From Ptychodera flava (taxonomy: Eukaryota; Hemichordata; Enteropneusta; Ptychoderidae), in NCBI RefSeq assembly GCF_041260155.1, contig NC_091928.1, positions 35,684,388-35,748,387 of the forward strand: a stretch of 64,000 nucleotides of DNA. Direction: 5' to 3'. This document shows positions 11,331 through 24,000 of the stretch, one piece after another. Below the pieces are notes generated by a model. It saw nothing but the letters and a program-made list of their open reading frames with translations, was not told the DNA's origin and ran no database searches. A program made the position numbers and the translations under genes. Position 1 is the stretch's first letter. Each line of letters begins with the position of its first letter.

Positions 11331-13582
11331 CCCTCAAATGTATGAAATACCATATCTCTTCAAAAATTCTTGCCTGATCATAGTCGTAAACCACGCGCCT
11401 CTTTATGGCAACAGCTCAGCGCTACCCGTTAAGAGACCGTGGTTGATTACGCAGAGATTCGCCGATCTATCGCTGGTTTCCAGCGCTGGCTGAACGGAGC
11501 CAATCAGAAAGTAGGTCTCATAAACGCGCATAAATTATTGTAATTAGCAATACAAAACGACGCGGCTGATCTTGGTGCTCACCACCAGACCACGCTCACT
11601 GTCGATGAAGAACGCGCAATGTGTAAATGTATAATGTTTTTGGAAAAAACGGGTTTCTTTACACGAGGTCCAGCGGTGGCAAGTCTGTATGCTACCAGGC
11701 AGGCCGTCCCCATCGTGTTTCACGAACGTTATTGAAGGGTATCGCATAACTTGATCGCCAGCCGGCGGCCCCACGCCTCTCTGTGTGCAGCATAGAACAA
11801 CACCGCTGTGTAAAACCCGTTGGTCAAAACTATCGATCATAAATTTCCTTTACTACAAGTTACGTATAAACGTTTATTTGTCTATCACTTCATTTAGGCT
11901 CACATCATTTAGGTTCACACTGAAAGCTTTCTTATCGTGTTGTAGGTACACATGGAGCTCGAGCTAGAAATGTATGAATGGTATATTGGGGCCTTTCATT
12001 CGAGCAAGTGCATCTACTCTGCAATACAAATGCACGCTGGGCTCCCGATCGACTCTACAGCCGAAATCACAGTCCTCGGCAAATTGCACAGTTGTTCAGC
12101 TCAGATTATGTTTCATTAATTCATCACAAAAGTTACGCTAACAACGGAATCAAACCAAGAGGTTTAGTATGTTCCATGAGTTTGCAGTTCAGCCGGGTGC
12201 GTACATGTATACGCGTACGGGAACAACGTTGAAGTGGGACTGGGCGCGGGCCGGGTTCGCTGCAGGCCGACGTCTCTTGTGTCCATACCGAAGCCATAGT
12301 ATTCACATGGTGTCGCCGCTGCTCTCGATCATGACAGAAAAACTGTCAAAGTTTTGAAAGCTGTCGGATTTATGCAACGGAACCAGATGATCTCAGAGCC
12401 TGAAAGTTCGATCGTGTACACACAGACAACGAGGCCGGACCTTGTCTTTGGTTTACGACCCTACATGACTTTGTAAAACAGATTCGTGATTGGCTAACTC
12501 TGATGACATAGTCTCATGAATAATTAATTACACCCATTCACACTTTCGTGATTTCCTACCGTAATCTGCCTGAGCTTGATTTTTGCGTAGGTCAGCGGAG
12601 CGGAAATTATTGCTCTGGCTCGCGAGAATGTGCCTGATAAATTGCGACTGTCCCTCCAAAAACACCAGCCCTCCCCTCTGTAATTCGTACCTAACATAAC
12701 AATTGAACCAATTGTTATGTAAATTAGCTGATACTGTTTTAGTTATTCCTGGAGAGAATACCGGAGTGGTTGAGGGGAGGGTCAAGTTTTAGAATGTCGG
12801 ACAAGGGGGAGGGTCATATTTTAGACAGGAGGATAGGGGAGGGTCACATTTTACGGTACAGGTGTGCGCGAAATTTCCCCGGCCCACCCCCCTGTAATTA
12901 CTGAAAGCTCCCTTATATCATGCCCAGATAACCAAAAATATAATTGATTTGGCGTTAATCTGATGTTTTCTCAAGCCGTTTTGGAACCCGGAAGACGATG
13001 GCGGATCGACAAGAAAGACGCTTGCTTGTGAGATCACACCATTCAGTGCAAGGGGTGTTAGGCTGTCAAGCTGCACGCGCACGGCCAGGATATCGTACCA
13101 CCTCTTGCACTGAATGGTACGATCTCACTATCAGGCTGGCGACGTCCGGCGTCTTCTGAGTTCCAAAACAGCCGGAGAAAACATCAGGTTAACGCCAAAT
13201 CAATAAGAGTTTTGGTTGGCCTGGCATGATATAAATGGAACCTATTGGCTTAGTGTTAAGATGGGCGAAATTTGGCCTACTTTTTCCTCGGGCAGTCCTC
13301 AGGCAGCTACGGGCAGTAATTAGTAGGACACTTGTTTTATTGTTTTCTTGTATGGGGCGTCTCTGCGTGGGATGATTGTGGATTGAGGCTACTTAGCTTT
13401 GACCTTCGAGCGTCCCCCCTCCCCTCTGCATCAAAATCATCAACAGCATCATTTTTGGCTAAGCCTAATTTAAAATTCACGTTCTGCAGTTAAAGCTAGA
13501 AACAGATGCATTTTCACTCAAATTGACTTTATCAACTTATATACTAGTACACTGATAAATCGCCTTCTATTATCACAGTCAA

Positions 13583-13668
13583 CTGTGTGCTATTCCGCTC
13601 TGGGCCTACGGGCCACATATGTACTCACATCTATGGGGCACGTAGTCGCAGAACGGAATAGAACACAG
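13583..13668. repeat. Imperfect hairpin, about 86 bp
   Basis: Ends ctgtgtgctattccg and cggaatagaacacag are inverted with one mismatch, and inner bases around gggcctacgggccacat partly pair with atggggcacgtag. MITE-like foldback without a clear target duplication. Confidence 0.6.
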
Positions 13669-13669
13669 G

Positions 13670-15980
13670 AGACTGTATTCTATATGCATGAAGTAATAGC
13701 CTGCGATATGTGCCTTTACAAATTCTATATGGAGGAGGCCCGAGGTCGTTATAGTATGGTTATTGATAGAAATTACAGGGAGGGCCGGTGTTTTTCAAAA
13801 TGATGCAGTGCATAAAATAGTTATGCCCCTTCAAGAGTGTTTTCAAGAAAAAAGTGACCATCCCTAATTTTTATGCTCAAATGAAACTGGTCACTGATTT
13901 ATAGGCCCAGTAGTAAATCGAGGGTTAAACGTCGCTCTGGTCACGTGACATTTCGTCAAAAAACTTTATTCCAATAATTATCCTTGTTAACTAAAATCAG
14001 ACTTCTAGCTCTGTTGTCTAGCCTAGAACTAGATATGTGCAAAATCAATGACGTACAGGATGATGTTATGGTCAAAGTTCAGAGGCAACCTCAAATTTTG
14101 GTGCGCAATTTGGTTCCATACCAGTCATTCTTCAGTAGACACTGGCCGTATTGGACTCTAAATACGATAAGATAGAGGCAAAGCTTAGCTGCAGAGGTGT
14201 GAGGGAGATCAAAGACACTATGACACTCTGTCCCATAAAACAGTGCATAAGTCACAAATCCATGGCCCTTGCATTATCTAATCAGGAGGAGGGCCAGCGC
14301 CCTCAATCAGTGTTGGGGGAATTTAGCGGACTTTAGTTTACAGCCTGTCAAGTTTGAATTAAAGTAGTTGACCTTGACCCCCAACAAGATGTGTCTGTCT
14401 TATCATGACAGATTTTTTCTTGATTTGGTAAGAGAATGGTTGAAAGTTTCATTCGGGAAAGTTTGATCAAAGTTTAAGTCTTTCACTTTCGAGGCGCATA
14501 CTACCTTAATGCTATGCCTACTGATTCCATTGCTTCATCGTGCGGTGTATTCGTGTACATTAACACTATGTCAAATATTACCATTACTAAATTTTGTTGT
14601 TTTGTCATTATTTATCTTTAAGAAAATAGTTGTTGAATTCTGATTTTTGAATGCTTGAACTGGAGCATCCAAGCAACTATAATTAGGCATCCAGTGAACT
14701 TTGTTCCTGGTAGTGGTGTTTTGTTTGTTTGTTTGTTTTGTTTTGTTTGTTTGTTGTTGTTTTTTGCATTTTTTGCAGGAGGTACCAAAGTGGTGTTCAT
14801 GTTTTATTGTTTACACTGCAAATTCTTCTAGCTTTCTGGCAAGCTAAATTCGTGCTAAATTTGCACCGGTTTATTTGTCGCTGAACGGATTGCTTCATTT
14901 CCCCTAAATTGGCTTGCTTTTTGGTTTGTTTTCAGTTTGCCTACATGCCACTTGATTGAACAGACTGGCAAGCTAACATACCACACTGTGTGTAGGACTT
15001 GGTTTGCAGGCAATCCACTACGTGTGTCCAAAAAAGCTTGAATTTAGAGCATATTTAAATAAACATCGGTTTACAGGCAAGCCAGCACTTCCTTGTTAGA
15101 CTGGCATGAATGTTGTTTGCTTGCAAGCCACCCTGTGGTCTGTCAGCAGGCCAGGAGAGCATCCAGTTTTAGGTAGGGCGGGGCTGGGTAGGATATGGTA
15201 TGTGAGGGCTGGCATGGAGGGATTGGGCACTGATGATGCTTTTACTGTCTGTTGTCCTCTTAAAGTCCATTTAATCCTCTTTCTATCAGGTTCCATAGCC
15301 AAGCTTGGAAATTAATACCACTTAGGAGAAAGGGGATTAAAATAATTTAGTCTTGATGAATATACCCGGTACACTATACACTGACAAACTGCATAGTCCT
15401 GTAAAAAAAACAGTAAAGGAACCCCGGATTGAATGGTATTTTATCCAGTGAAAGGGAGAGCCCTGTGGTGGTAACCTGCCAAAGAGATCACACAAAGAAA
15501 TGTCTTTAGTGTTATTATGATTATTATTGATAAAATGAAAATTCTTGACAAAGTTGTACAATTCAGGTAAATATCACTTGACAAGCCATACATGCTGATA
15601 ATAATAATGATTCGAATATATATACATAAGCAAATAATAAGTGTAACTTGGTAAGAAATAAAATACAGCAAAACCTGTACTATCTCAACTTTGCCTAAAA
15701 TAGAACGGTCAAACTTTAGAGGTTTTTAAAACCATTGCCTATTGACACAATGACAATATTCCCCAATATACCAAACACCATTTTGAAGATTTCAAGTCCA
15801 AGTGGAGGTAGACAGGTTTTACTGTATATGGAAAATGTTTAAAAGACTACAGGCCTCTAAAATGAGAATTAAACATTAATAAAGACAAAAGAATTAAAAC
15901 AAATACTGGCCAACTCTTCCATGAATGGCATAAAATAACATCTGATTCCAAATCATAGTGTCAATGACACTATCACTAAA
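13670..15980. other. Intergenic, no gene recognised
   Basis: Only short reading frames. A TTTG/TTG-rich low-complexity tract lies at about 14715-14770. The segment 14350-14515 shares an old repeat (words such as gaatggttga and aagtttaagtctttcactttc) with 34600-34730. Confidence 0.35.
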
Positions 15981-15989
15981 ATCTAAATC

Positions 15990-17600
15990 AAGTCATTCCT
16001 AGTTACTAGAATACATCTGTCAAATGAGTAGTTCTGAAGAATAAATTTTTTGACTCAAAACTGAAAAATTGTTTCAATGACACTTGGCTCACATTTGGTT
16101 TGATGTAGCAGGCCAGAGTGAGTATACTTAAAGTTTACCCCTGGGATCATGCATACAAAGTTTAAAAGCAACTGAACAAGTACTTTCAGAGAAAATGATC
16201 TTTTTAACCAAAAATTGAATACATTGCCCAAAATACAAATATAAGAAATTTCACCAAAATTTGAAGACACTCAAATAAGGTTGCCTCTAGGTACATGCAT
16301 GCCAAGTTTACAAGCAATCAGAATGGTTAATTCAGAGAAAATGATTTTGTGACCAATTTGCTGATTTTTCCGTTTTATACCTCGTTAGGTATTTTTGACA
16401 CTGACATATTCATTTGAACAAATTCACATCTCCACCTATGGGTGTACCTGTACATCAAATACTAAGTCGGTAGCTGCCACGATTTTGGATTTTTAGATTT
16501 GGATGGACATATATTGCACATACTTACAGACATACAGACACTGCCAACCATATAAGCTCTCACGTGTATATGCATAAAACATATCCCGAATGTAGGCATA
16601 AAACCTGCCCAAGAAATACAAATATGCAAATCTCACTAAAATCTGTAAACAAGCAACCTAGCAGCCGATAGGTCTCTGCTGTATTGTGTAGAGACTTAAC
16701 TATTTATGACATATGTTTTGATGAATGTGGAAATCTTTGACAGCCTTTGATATGTTTGAAGGTGAAAAAGACATGGGACTCATTAGGATAAAAAGCCAAG
16801 AACCTCTGCTCAGGCTGAGAGGCAGGAAAGATAAAACTTTCCTGGCCGACCTTGACTTTGATTGAGATCATCAAGAAGAACATTTCTACCAAATATCAAA
16901 GGCATAATACAAGCAGTTTTTGAAAACAAATTTTGTAACGAAAATGGCAAAATTACCCTAAAAATACAAAATTGCAGATTTCAGCATAATTTCAGTATAT
17001 CATATTGAGATAAGCAATAGGAACCGCAACACCAAATATCAAAGCTATCAGACAAGTAACTTATGAAAACCAATCTTTCTGATAAAAATTGCACCCAAAC
17101 ACAAAATTACACATTTCATCATAATTTTGATACACATTACTTTAAGATAACCCCTTGTTACCTGTATAATTAATACCAAGGCTATCAGATAAGCACTTGT
17201 TAGAAAAAAACGACCCAAAATGGCTAAAATAACCCCTACAATACCAATTGTAGATTTCATCAAACAAATTAAATATACGCTACACATTTTGGTCATCCCT
17301 ATGAATCATGTATGCAAAATATCATAGCCATGAGAAAAGCAGTTTTGGTGAAAAAGTTTTGATCATGACCAAAAATTGCAAAACTAGCCTCAAAATTACA
17401 AATTTGCATATTTCTACACAATTTGAACAAATGTGAAATAGATTACCCCTAGGGATCTGTGTACCAAATATCAAAGCTATCTGACCTGTAGTTTTGAAGA
17501 AGAAGATTGTTAAGATTTTTTGACTAAAAATGACAAAAATTGCCTAAAAGTAATAATATGCAAAATTCAAAATGAATGAGTCAGCTTATATGATCAGCTT
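15990..17600. repeat. Dispersed AT-rich repeat, degenerate units of about 100-120 bp
   Basis: Successive degenerate blocks share the order aatacaaatttgcaaatttca, caaatatcaaagctatcaga, aagcagttttgagaa and aaaattgcc. Related blocks recur at 20690-20740, 22550-22960 and 24180-24830. No coding potential. The copies are old and unequal in length. Confidence 0.6.
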
Positions 17601-17943
17601 CCCATCTCTGACAGCAAAGCTAAAAAGGAAAAATGAATAGTTTTTCTTAATATCGCTATTGAGGAAATAGGATACATACAAAGTCCTACTTTTGATGTTT
17701 CACAATTTTCAGAGGAAATTGTTTTGCTATGACCAAATTACACATTTCCCGTAATAACAAGGCCTAACTGTCTGACCCTATCCCGGATTGTATTTTTGTC
17801 TTTAGATGTGAGCCAAAAGTATTCTAAAAATTGGCATGCACTCTTTACAGCTGGAGCATGGTCAAAGTTACTCAGGAAATGCACTCCAATATAATAAAGG
17901 AGTGCAAGAACAAGATTATTGCTTCAAGAAAAATAACAAACTG

Positions 17944-18027
17944 CTAAACCTTCTCCTCATGCACAAAAACACCCAAACGAGGTAGTCTGCCATCTTCTTC
18001 TCCTTTCACTGAAAGTGTTCCAGCATC
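17944..18027 (-). CDS. Probable terminal coding exon (hypothetical gene)
   Basis: Starts after ctatag and reads DAGTLSVKGEEDGRLPRLGV then FVHEEKV to a TAG stop at 17946-17944. The charged, proline-containing tail follows in frame from the upstream exon. Family not recognised. Confidence 0.5.
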   Translation of the reverse strand, partial: DAGTLSVKGEEDGRLPRLGVFVHEEKV

Positions 18028-21000
18028 CTATAGAGAAAAAATAATCCTGGTAAAAAATATGTAGCCAATTAAAGATAACATTCTTTATACAACTCTGAAA
18101 GGCTTTGTTCTTAAATTTGTCCAGCATGTGAACACGAAGTTAAACCACTACTGCGGTGACAGAAGCTACTCCAAAGTGACAAAGAGCATAATGAACATGA
18201 CATACTCTTCCCTTTAAGGAAACCAAATATTAAATCATATTGTGTTGAATACCGAGAGATATGATACTTACATCAACAATGCCTACAATCTTCCCCAGTG
18301 CATTTTGAACTGCAAAGGTCATCTCCAACACTCTGATTGCTGCCAATATTCTGATCCCTAAAATGCAAAAAATATTATGCATTATGTTCCTCATCATAAT
18401 AATAAAGTCTATTTACACTCATTCCATTTCATTACATAAGTGTAGCATATTGTATGTCATTTCATTTTGAATTTCAGGTGCATTTGACTCAAAATTGCTT
18501 CAAAATGTAAACTAATATAACGCAATACACACTCAATGATTCACTGACTTTAAAACTATTTACTACAACACAATATTCTACCCCACTCAATGTACAAAGC
18601 AAACATGGATAGATTTACTGCTATGCCAACCTTTCCAACTTTAAAAAAGCAGAGACCTTGGGGTTGTGTCTGTCCAAGTATGTGTACATCGTTTATGTTA
18701 AACTTCCATCAAGGTACAAGAATAGCAATTTACTTTCATTGCTTTGCTGTCTATCACATTATGCCTGTTATTTATGCTTGTAATACCTGGTAACAAGGTT
18801 TACCTTTGACATCAATATTTGAAAAGAAAAGATTTGGGAAAATGAAGGTTTGTCAAGTTTTAGGGCTGTTCAGCCATAATTTAAAACTCTATGGTTTGCT
18901 ACCGTTGGGAAGTGAGTACAGGAATAGAGCGTTGTGTGAGTGTAAAACATATTACAAAAGGTAATGCAAAATTAATTATATCCTTACTTTCTTTGGTTCC
19001 CTTTGATAGAAGGAATATCACTTTAAGATTCCTTTAAGGTAACCTTGTCCTTGATGTGTTTGGTACAAGTCCAGATTTAGCAGATCAATACTATCTGAAA
19101 TAGGGGGGGGGGGGGGGGGGGGTGTATCAGGCATCTGAAAAGAGATTAAAACCAGGAAGAACAGTACCAAGATGCATACGACACACAGTTTCCCTACTTC
19201 CAGTTATTTAAAAGTTATAGACATGAGGAGACATGAGGAGAGACTGCACTAAACATATATGGTGCTAATTTCTCAAGAAATGTCATCTTACTCACTGACC
19301 ACAACTGTTACTTGTTAAATAAAATTAAAATAAGTCCAAACACATAAACTGAACTTCATTACCACTTAACTGACACCTTACGTCCATTCCATGATAACTA
19401 TGATATTTTTTCATTACTTATAGTATATACTCAAGTTTGAAGTATCAATAGAACCTCCACTGATGAGACATTTTTCCTATTTCATGAATGCCCTTTCTGC
19501 TACACCATATTTATTTACTAGTTTTCATGATGACTTTTGGGGCAGTTGCAGCAGTTGAAAAGTTCTTTCATTAGAATGCGTACTTGGAATGTGCTATTTT
19601 CACTGGCAGCGACTCAATAATTACACAAATATGTAAAAACAGTGCATTCCAGTTTCAATCTTGCCGGCTGCAATTTTCACTGGCAGCGACTCAATAATTA
19701 CACAAATATGTAAAAACGGTGCATTCCAGTTTCAATCTTGCCGGCTGCAATTTTCACTGGCAGCGACTCAATAATTACACAAATATGTAAAAATGGTGCA
19801 TTCCAGTTTCAATCTTGCCGGATGCAATTTTCACTGGCAGCGACTCAATAATTACACAAATATGTAAAAACAGTGCATTCCAGTTTCAATCTTGCCGGAT
19901 GCAATTTCCACTGGCAGCGACTCAATAATTACACAAATATGTAAAAATGGTGCATTCCAGTTTCAATCTTGCCGGATGCAATTTTCACTGGCAGCGACTC
20001 AATAATTACGCAAATATGTAAAAATGTGCATTCCAGTTTCAATCTTGCCGGCTGCAATTTTCACTGGCAGTGACTCAATAATTACACAAATATGTAAAAA
20101 TGGTGCATTCCAGTTTCAATCTTGCCGGATGCAATTTCCACTGGCAGCGACTCAATAATTACACAAATATGTAAAAACAGTGCATTCCAGTTTCAATCTT
20201 GCCGGATGCAATTTCCACTGGCAGCGACTCAATAATTACACAAATATGTAAAAACGTTGCATTCCAGTTTCAATCTTGCCGGCTGCAATTTTCACTGGCA
20301 GTGACTCAATAATTACACAAATATGTAAAAATGGTGCATTCCAGTTTCAATCTTGCGGATGCAATTTCCACTGGCAGCGACTCAATAATTACACAAATAT
20401 GTAAAAACAGTGCATTCCAGTTTCAATCTTGCCGGATGCAATTTTCCACTGGCAGCGACTCAATAATTACACAAATATGTAAAAATGGTGCATTCCAGTT
20501 TCAATCTTGCCGGATGCAATTTTCACTGGCAGCGACTCAATAATTACACAAATATGTAAAAACGGTGCATTCCAGTTTCAATCTTGCCGGATGCAATTTC
20601 ACTGGCAGCGACTCAATAGTTACACAAATATGTAAAAATGGTCCATTCCAGTTTAAATCTTGCCGGATGCAATTTTCACTGGCAGCAACAAATATGAAAT
20701 AGATTATCTCTAGGCACCTATGTACCAAATATCAAAGTTAAATTGTTGAAGGACAATGGATGGTAGGATGGGACAGAAAATTAGTCTATTTGAAAAGATA
20801 CTTTGGCAAATGTGAACTTCACAAACACAATTCTTTGTAAGGTACAATTTTTTATATTCAAATATAAATTTTGATTATTTGCAGATGAATTTTGTGATCA
20901 ACTTGGATTAAACACAATAGAGGTTAATTTAGCATAATCAATTATGGTCACTGTGATGATATACTGTAAGTATTTGATTTAGATAGGGTGGCCTATTATC

Positions 21001-24000
21001 TCTGAGAAGATCATTCATTTGATAGAAGACACTCACAGAATACACAGTATAATATATTGCTATGGTGAGAAAGGAATTAAACCTTACCTTAACTTTCTCT
21101 AAGAACTGGAAAATGGCCATTCAGCCTAAAGGTTATTGATGTCATTTCATTGTAAAGAAAGAAAATCAGGCCCATCAATATTTTGATCTGCAAAAGAAAA
21201 ATAATGACAATATCACTGTTCTCTCCCATATAGTTATCAAAGCAAGCCAACAATTGTATGAAACATGAACATACATACATACATACAGACAGACTGACAT
21301 AAACAGACTGGCACAGACTTATGACAGTGGCCCCAAGTGTGCCTTCGCCCATGGAGATTGATAAAGATATAACAGCTGAATGTAATGATAAAATAGTTAA
21401 ACAGGAACTTCCCCTATAAAAGCTGGATTTCTGTAAGTCTTTGCAAATATTAAAAAACCACGCTACTGATTGGACGTGCTGTGTTTGGTTGCAGAATCCC
21501 ATAGTTTTGTCATGTTTCAGGCATTCACTGAATCTTACATTATGACGTGGACTATGCGCTGCAAAATTCAATACAGTCTAACTTTATAGTTAGGCTGTAT
21601 TGAATTTTGCAGCGCATATTTTGTCCTTTTCTGCAATTACTAGTACTATCAACAACAATAATAACAACCACAACAACAACAAATTTACAGAGTCCAAATA
21701 TATGTTTATTTTTCTCCATTTTTAAATATTTAATCATCATCATCATCAATATCATCGGAAATTGAGGACCCTATGGTGGAACTAGTGAAGTGATACTGGG
21801 TGTTGTTGTCATATAACACCGATATGCTAAGATTACCAGGGTTACACTCACTAGACGAGTATTCTTATAATATTGTATCACATTGTTGCACCAAAATCAA
21901 TCCATTCCATTGCTAGAATCTGGATGCACGGACGTAATTTATACTTATCTGAATTTATACTGTGCTTTGCGCACAGATCGCAGGGATCAGACTAAATATT
22001 AGTAAATGTAAAATGTCGCAAAACAAAAAATTACTATGTTGCTACATTGTCAACCCCCCCCCGTATGGCATACCATAGCGATCGAATTCCCCACTACCAG
22101 GACACAAAGTGCGATCAACCCTGTTGCCCTCCACTCCCTCGGTGGAAAACATTGATAGGTGCATGACATTCAAGTCTGAATCACATGATTCAAAGTCAGT
22201 CATCATCTGCATCTGTTACAGATCTTGACGGAGAAATTTTCATTATTTATTCCGAATTCCAGTCGGTCATATGGACCGACATGTTGCTAAAAACTTTCGG
22301 CCCGACGAGAAATCTGTCGGTCTCAGACCGTCGGACCAACGTTAATTTCGCACACTGACTGCATGGTTTACATGTATTGCCTGCAAAAAATACCTCAGGG
22401 GTTTGATAAAGGGGAGGGGGTGTTTGAAGATTGATGAGGTACATTATCTTTTTTATTCAATACATTACATTCTTTTTTCCCCACTCTCCACCGTTCCTTT
22501 TTGTCAAACCTTCTCTGGCTAATTTTTTTATCGACATTTGTTTGGCAATATTTTCATAATCCCTCACTCTCAAACATTAAAAAAATTTTGGATATATTTG
22601 TTGGAAGCAAAACCTGCTAAAAGCACCTCAGCTATGTTTTTTAATGATTTTTTACTGCATTTCCACACCAAATACATTTTACAATACCAAATGCTTACTA
22701 AATCATTACATTATATACTCTTAGTTCCCGTAGGTATAAAATTACCAAAAAAATCTAAAAAATACAAAATGAAAGATAATCCTGTAAAGATGACAGTTTT
22801 GCAAAGTTGCCCCAAAATTCAAAATTCTGGATTTCAACCTAATTTCAATATATCATATTAACATAAACCCTAAGAACCTGTTTGCTGAATATCAAAGCAA
22901 TAAGATTAGTAAATTTTGAGAAACAAATTTTTGACCAACCAGATATGAACTGAAAATGCTCACGTTTCATTATATATTGCATTATATGTAAATTTGAACC
23001 TTTGCCACATGTTTGCAACTTCATTGAAAGTAATATGATCAGGATAATGAACAGTATTCACCGCCAATTAATTCTAAAAGTTCATGAAGTATACAAATAT
23101 GTAATTAGCTGAAATAAAAATATTAAAGTTATTTGACTGCTCTTATTGTATCACCACTTTATATAGCAAGTATAATTACCTTGGCCAAGTCCTTCAAGCC
23201 ATAAATGCCGAACTGTGAAAGCTCATTAGATATGCAAATTATACATTAGCTGACATGAAAATGTGAAATGACTTTCGATATTGTTTTAAACCTGGTATAA
23301 TCATCAATGTACATAGCATGTTTTGCCAACTTGATCAAGTAAATCCCAGTATATATCCGTAATTAGAAAAGATTATTGAATATACAAATTAGGAATTGGC
23401 TGAAGAAAAATGCTTAATGACTTTCAATAATGTTGTATCACAGTATCTTTAATGTATATAGCAAGGTTCATCAACTTTGGTCTGGTAAATTCAGATATAT
23501 ATCCCTATTAGCAAAGTTCAATAAATATGTAAATTAGGAATTGGCTGAAGTACAAATGCTTAATGACTTTCAAGAATGTTGTATCATAGTAGCTTCAATA
23601 CATGTGTCAAGTTTCATCTACTTTAGTCAGTCAATTCAAATATATATCCCTTATTAGCAAAGTGTATTAAATATGCAAATTAGGAATTGGGTGAAGTTAA
23701 AATGCTTGATGACTTTCAAGAATGTTTAATTATAGTATCTTCAATATACATACCAAGTTTGGTCAATTTTGATCAAGTCAAATCAGATATATATCCCTAA
23801 TTAGGAAAGTTCATTAAATATGCAAACTAGCAACTATCTTTCATGTCATCCCTTAATGGTTCCCACTACTGATATATTTTGGTATGAGCAACATTTGTAG
23901 CAAATCTCGTCAAATTGTGTGCAGTGGTTTTTAATGTATATCTGTTTTTTCTAAAATCATTAATTATGCAAATGAGCAAAAAGTATGCAAGCCACACCCA

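Larger units (their letters stand above)
10239..12912. mobile_element. 2674-bp inverted-repeat element with TTA target duplication
   Basis: The ends are inverted repeats of about 45 bp with a few mismatches (gggagctttcagtaattaca at 10239, complement ending at 12912). TTA flanks it at 10236-10238 and 12913-12915. The opposite arm of the outer foldback holds the unfilled site with a single TTA. A 3-bp TTA duplication fits PIF/Harbinger-type elements, but no transposase or second ORF is seen, so it is non-autonomous. The ends carry repeated gggggagggtca words in the same orientation at both ends, and the interior holds an approximately 180-bp tandem repeat. Confidence 0.75.
9847..13338. mobile_element. 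Composite: foldback element with three elements nested in it
   Basis: The outer element has long inverted arms. The left end gtcctactaattactgcccg at 10004 mirrors the sequence ending at 13329, and the arms continue through ctgcctgagg, gccaaatttcgccc, gccaataggtt, gatttggcgttaa and the inner ggtacgatctcac region. It is flanked by actcgtttt (9847-9855) and acttgtttt (13330-13338), nine bases with one mismatch, as expected of a target duplication. Long arms plus a 9-bp duplication fit a Mutator-like or foldback element. Without the insertions it would be roughly 0.65 kb. No transposase is present. The insertions are at 9861-9999, 10043-10126 (possibly) and 10239-12912. Confidence 0.7.

Noticed and set aside
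20331-20728. Frames across the 77-bp satellite (NLADAISTGSD and similar)
   Set aside because: Repeat translation. The unit length is not a multiple of three, and units on both strands are open by chance.
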